Assembly (NCBI RefSeq): GCF_019049285.1
Contig: NZ_JAGMUL010000107.1
Span: forward strand, 1 to 38,759
Direction of reading: 5' to 3'
DNA: 38,759 bases
Origin: Streptomyces sp. AC550_RSS872
GTDB taxonomy: Bacteria > Actinomycetota > Actinomycetes > Streptomycetales > Streptomycetaceae
Shown here: piece by piece, positions 35,752 to 38,759 of the stretch
Numbering within the stretch: position 1 is the stretch's first letter
How the letters are laid out: each line of letters opens with the position of its first letter
Program-made: the position numbers and the translations under genes
The notes under the pieces: generated by a model
What the model was told of the DNA's origin: nothing
The model's input: only the letters and a program-made list of their open reading frames with translations
Database searches by the model: none

Positions 35752-36714
35752 GTGCAGCGCTGGCGTGGCTTGGAGGACATCCCCCAGGACTGGGGGCGCA
35801 GCGTCGTCACCATCGGTTCCTACGACGGGGTCCACCGAGGGCACCAGCTGATCATCCGGCATGCCGTGGACCGCGCCCGGCAGCTGGGCGTCCCCGCCGT
35901 CGTCGTCACCTTCGACCCGCACCCGAGCGAGGTCGTCCGCCCCGGCAGCCACCCGCCCCTGCTCGCCCCGCACCACCGCCGCGCCGACCTCATGGCCGAC
36001 CTGGGCGTGGACGCGGTGCTGATCCTCCCCTTCACGACCGAGTTCTCGAAGCTGTCGCCGGCCGAGTTCGTGGTCAAGGTCCTGGTCGACAAGCTGCACG
36101 CCAAGGCGGTCGTCGAGGGCCCCAACTTCCGCTTCGGACACCGGGCCGCGGGGAACGTCGAGTTCCTCGCCGAACAGGGCAAGACCTACGACTACGAGGT
36201 CGAGGTCGTCGACCTGTACGTGACCGGCGACGCGGGTGGCGGCGAGCCCTTCTCCTCCACCCTGACCCGGCGCCTGGTCGCCGAGGGTGACGTCGAGGGC
36301 GCCGCCGAGATCCTGGGCCGCCCGCACCGCGTCGAGGGCGTCGTCGTACGCGGAGCCCAGCGGGGCCGTGAACTCGGCTTCCCCACGGCCAACGTCGAGA
36401 CCCTCCCGCACACCGCCATCCCCGCCGACGGTGTCTACGCCGGCTGGCTGCACGCCCAGGGCGAGATGATGCCGGCCGCGATCTCCGTCGGCACCAACCC
36501 GCAGTTCGACGGCACGGAGCGCACGGTCGAGGCGTACGCGATCGACCGCGTGGGTCTGGACCTGTACGGCCTGCATGTCGCCGTCGACTTCCTCGCCTTC
36601 GTCCGCGGCCAGGCGAAGTTCGAGTCGCTGGACGCCCTGCTGGAGCAGATGGCCGAGGACGTGAAGCGCTGCCGGGAGCTGATCGCGGCCGCCGAGAAGC
36701 ACGACAAGCAGTAG
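35752..36714 (+). CDS. ribF: Bifunctional riboflavin kinase/FAD synthetase
   Basis: The 320-residue enzyme phosphorylates riboflavin to FMN and adenylates FMN to FAD. The N-terminal nucleotidyltransferase (about 1-185) has GSYDGVHRGHQ, where Tyr takes the usual Phe place, then TFDPHP and VEGPNFRFGHRAAGN. The C-terminal kinase (about 195-315) has RGRELGFPTANV (GFPTAN at 209-214) and the GVYAGW strand. SSTLTRRLVAEGDV is the linker motif. The GTG start at 35752 has GAGGAG about 8 nt upstream. It lies 134 nt after the large ATPase gene and is followed by a strong bidirectional terminator. Confidence 0.96.
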   Translation: MQRWRGLEDIPQDWGRSVVTIGSYDGVHRGHQLIIRHAVDRARQLGVPAVVVTFDPHPSEVVRPGSHPPLLAPHHRRADLMADLGVDAVLILPFTTEFSKLSPAEFVVKVLVDKLHAKAVVEGPNFRFGHRAAGNVEFLAEQGKTYDYEVEVVDLYVTGDAGGGEPFSSTLTRRLVAEGDVEGAAEILGRPHRVEGVVVRGAQRGRELGFPTANVETLPHTAIPADGVYAGWLHAQGEMMPAAISVGTNPQFDGTERTVEAYAIDRVGLDLYGLHVAVDFLAFVRGQAKFESLDALLEQMAEDVKRCRELIAAAEKHDKQ

Positions 36715-36728
36715 CCGGTCGGACGACG

Positions 36729-36771
36729 ACGAAGGGCGGCCGGTGCCTCCGAGGCACCGGCCGCCCTTCGT
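36729..36771. terminator. Bidirectional terminator between ribF and ParA-like gene
   Basis: A perfect 20-bp inverted repeat (36729-36748 with 36752-36771) with a 3-nt loop lies between two convergent stop codons (36714 and 36790). It can act on both transcripts. Confidence 0.9.
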
Positions 36772-36789
36772 GGTTCACGCGCTCACGCG

Positions 36790-38759
36790 CTACTGCTGCG
36801 TCCAGCCGGGCGGTACGGAACCCTGCTGCGGCTGCTGCCCCTGCTGCGGGTCCTGGGGCGGCGGCGCCTGCTGCTGCCAGCCCTGGCCCGGCGCGGGCTG
36901 CTGCGGCGCCTGCCCCCAGCCCTGACCCGGCTGCGGAGCGCCGCCGGGCTGGGCGTAGGGCTGCTGCGGCTGCTGCTGCGGAGCCGGGTAGCCCTGCTGC
37001 TCCGGGTAGCCCTGCTGCGGCTGCTGGTACTGCATGTTCGGGTTGCCGAAGCCCTGCTGGGTGCGCGCGATGTCCTCGGCGATGACCGAGGCGAGGTCGA
37101 AGTAGGCCTCGCGCGTCTTCGGACGCATCATGTCGAGGTCCACCTCGGCGCCCGCCGCGAGATGCTCGTCGAAGGGGATCACGACGACACCGCGGCAACG
37201 GGTCTCGAAGTGCGCGACGATGTCCTCCACCTTGATCATCTTGCCCGTCTCGCGGACACCGGAGATCACGGTGATCGACCGCTGGACGAGATCGGCGAAG
37301 CCGTTCGCCGACAGCCAGTCGAGCGTCGTCGAGGCGCTGCTCGCACCGTCCACCGAGGGCGTGGAGATGATGATCAACTGGTGGGCGAGGTCCAGCACTC
37401 CGCGCATCGCGCTGTAGAGCAGGCCGGTGCCCGAGTCCGTGAGGATGATCGGGTACTGCTTGCCGAGCACGTCGAGCGCGCTGCGGTAGTCCTGGTCGTT
37501 GAAGGTGGTGGAGACCGCCGGGTCCACGTCGTTGGCGATGATCTCCAGGCCCGAGGGGGCCTGCGAGGTGAAGCGGCGAATGTCCATGTAGCTGTTGAGC
37601 TGCGGGATCGCCTGCACCAGGTCACGGATGGTGGCGCCCGTCTCGCGCCGCACCCGTCGGCCGAGGGTGCCCGCGTCCGGGTTGGCGTCGATCGCGAGGA
37701 TCTTGTCCTGCCGCTCGCTGGCGAGCGTGGCACCGAGCGCCATCGTCGTCGTGGTCTTGCCGACGCCGCCCTTGAGGCTGATGACCGCGATCCGGTAGCA
37801 GGACATCACCGGCGTACGGATCAGACCCAGCTTCCGCTCCCGCTCCGCGGCCTCCTTCTTGGCGCCGAGCTTGAACCGGGACGGGGCCTGGTTGTTCTTG
37901 CGGGCCTTGGGCTGGTTGCGCAGCAGCCGGTCGGACGACAGCTCCACGGCGGCGTTGTAACCGAGCGGAGTGCCGGGCGCGGCTTGCTGCTGCTGGGGGG
38001 CACCGGGACCGGCCTGGGGGCCGGGCGGGGCGCTCCAGCCCTGGTTGCCCTGGCCCTGGTTGCCGTAGGCGGCGGGCGGGACAGCGGGGTTCTGCTGGGG
38101 TGCCTGCTGCTGCGGCGCCTGCGGCTGGGGCTGGGCCGGGGGCTGCTGTTGGGGTGCCGGCTGCTGCTGAGCCTGCTGCTGGGGGTAGCCGTAGCCGCCC
38201 TGCTGGGGCGGGTAGCCGTAACCGGGCGGCGCGGGCTGCTGCTGGGGGTAGCCGTACCCCTCGGCCTGCGGCTGGCCCGGCTGGGGCTGCCCGGGGTGCG
38301 GCTGGGGCTGCGGCTGCTGCTGGGCAGGCTGCGGCTGGCCGGGGTGCGGGGCCTGGGGCGGGTAGCCGTATCCGTCGGCCTGGGGCTGCGGCTGCGGCTG
38401 GCCCGGGTGCGGTGCCTGCTGCGGGTAGCCGTACCCGGCTGCCTGCGGCTGTCCGGGCTGGTGCGCCTGGCGCGGGTCGGCGGGCATGGGCTGTCCGCCC
38501 TGCGCGGGGTAGCCGGGCTGCGGCTGGGCAGCGCCGAACGCGCCCTGCGCTGGGACCTGTTGGGCGGGCTGACCGGGGTGCGGCTGGGCCGGGGCCTGGG
38601 GGTAGCCGTAACCGGGGGCCTGGCCGGCTACTGCTGCGGCCGCGGCGGCCTGCGGGTCCGGCTGGCCGGCCTGCTGCGGAGCCCCCTGCGCGGGGTGCGC
38701 GGGCGCGAAGCCCTGGGGCAGCGGGGGGAGGCCCTGGTGGGGCGGGGGCGGCACGGGGG
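36790..38759 (-). CDS. ParA/MinD-like ATPase with Pro/Gln-rich N-terminus (EspI-like), partial
   Basis: At least 656 codons are present, and the frame stays open to the right edge, so the true start is probably outside; a GTG at 38754 is a possible but unconvincing start. The visible N-terminal ~280 residues are Pro/Gln/Gly/Tyr-rich with six GYGYP units. The ATPase domain has a deviant Walker A LKGGVGKTTTT, with both lysines, about 330 codons from the edge, then DANPDAGTLGRRVRRETG and ILTDSGTGLLYSAM. A second P/Q-rich tail ends the protein. This layout matches the Soj/EspI-like ATPases linked to type VII (ESX) secretion in actinobacteria; the neighbouring genes needed to prove this lie outside. 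It is convergent with ribF. Confidence 0.85.
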   Translation of the reverse strand, partial: PVPPPPHQGLPPLPQGFAPAHPAQGAPQQAGQPDPQAAAAAAVAGQAPGYGYPQAPAQPHPGQPAQQVPAQGAFGAAQPQPGYPAQGGQPMPADPRQAHQPGQPQAAGYGYPQQAPHPGQPQPQPQADGYGYPPQAPHPGQPQPAQQQPQPQPHPGQPQPGQPQAEGYGYPQQQPAPPGYGYPPQQGGYGYPQQQAQQQPAPQQQPPAQPQPQAPQQQAPQQNPAVPPAAYGNQGQGNQGWSAPPGPQAGPGAPQQQQAAPGTPLGYNAAVELSSDRLLRNQPKARKNNQAPSRFKLGAKKEAAERERKLGLIRTPVMSCYRIAVISLKGGVGKTTTTMALGATLASERQDKILAIDANPDAGTLGRRVRRETGATIRDLVQAIPQLNSYMDIRRFTSQAPSGLEIIANDVDPAVSTTFNDQDYRSALDVLGKQYPIILTDSGTGLLYSAMRGVLDLAHQLIIISTPSVDGASSASTTLDWLSANGFADLVQRSITVISGVRETGKMIKVEDIVAHFETRCRGVVVIPFDEHLAAGAEVDLDMMRPKTREAYFDLASVIAEDIARTQQGFGNPNMQYQQPQQGYPEQQGYPAPQQQPQQPYAQPGGAPQPGQGWGQAPQQPAPGQGWQQQAPPPQDPQQGQQPQQGSVPPGWTQQ

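Noticed and set aside
33889..36702. Open frame of 937 codons antisense to the large ATPase and ribF
   Set aside because: It has no recognisable domains, opposes two clear genes and runs across their intergenic gap.

Overview
The window looks like a piece of a Streptomyces (or close relative) chromosome. The DNA is very GC-rich, codons nearly all end in G or C, GTG and TTG starts are common, and gaps hold the hairpin-forming repeat families typical of that genus. The second half follows the usual actinobacterial housekeeping order: dxr, site-2 protease, ispG, proS, rimP, nusA, ylxR, infB, DUF503, rbfA, truB, ribF.

Region 1 (1-11991) reads as a xyloglucan-utilisation locus. It opens with the tail of a sugar ABC-transporter permease. 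After a strong hairpin come four tightly packed rightward genes: GH74 (Tat-type signal), GH42 beta-galactosidase, GH95 alpha-L-fucosidase and GH12 (Sec-type signal). A sulfotransferase-like gene, a GH31 alpha-xylosidase-like gene and a LacI regulator lie leftward. The inferred flow is backbone cutting outside the cell by GH74 and GH12, import of oligosaccharides, then removal of fucose, galactose and xylose in the cytoplasm. A 16-bp perfect palindrome and a second near-copy bracket a good promoter of the LacI gene, suggesting autoregulation.

Region 2 (11992-18426) holds a gene-poor gap with one coding-like small ORF, a large acyl-CoA dehydrogenase, dxr and ispG of the MEP isoprenoid pathway, and a RseP/Rip1-type protease between them.

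Region 3 (18427-24028) holds two GNAT acetyltransferases, proS, and a leftward group: an aminoglycoside-phosphotransferase-fold protein lacking its catalytic residues, a DUF4439 ferritin-like protein and a lipoprotein.

Region 4 (24029-36714) is the nusA-infB translation and transcription cluster. The infB leader has three chained mini-ORFs in an 11-bp tandem repeat followed by a hairpin at the ribosome site. Between truB and ribF sits the most unusual gene: a ~1315-residue protein with an in-frame 81-bp repeat, a trypsin-like domain without catalytic Ser and Asp, a STAND/NACHT-like ATPase whose P-loop lysine is Arg, and a long helical C-terminus.

Region 5 (36715-38759) is a convergent terminator and the C-terminal part of a Pro/Gln-rich ParA/EspI-like ATPase that runs off the window.

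No rRNA, tRNA, CRISPR array, insertion sequence or prophage was seen.
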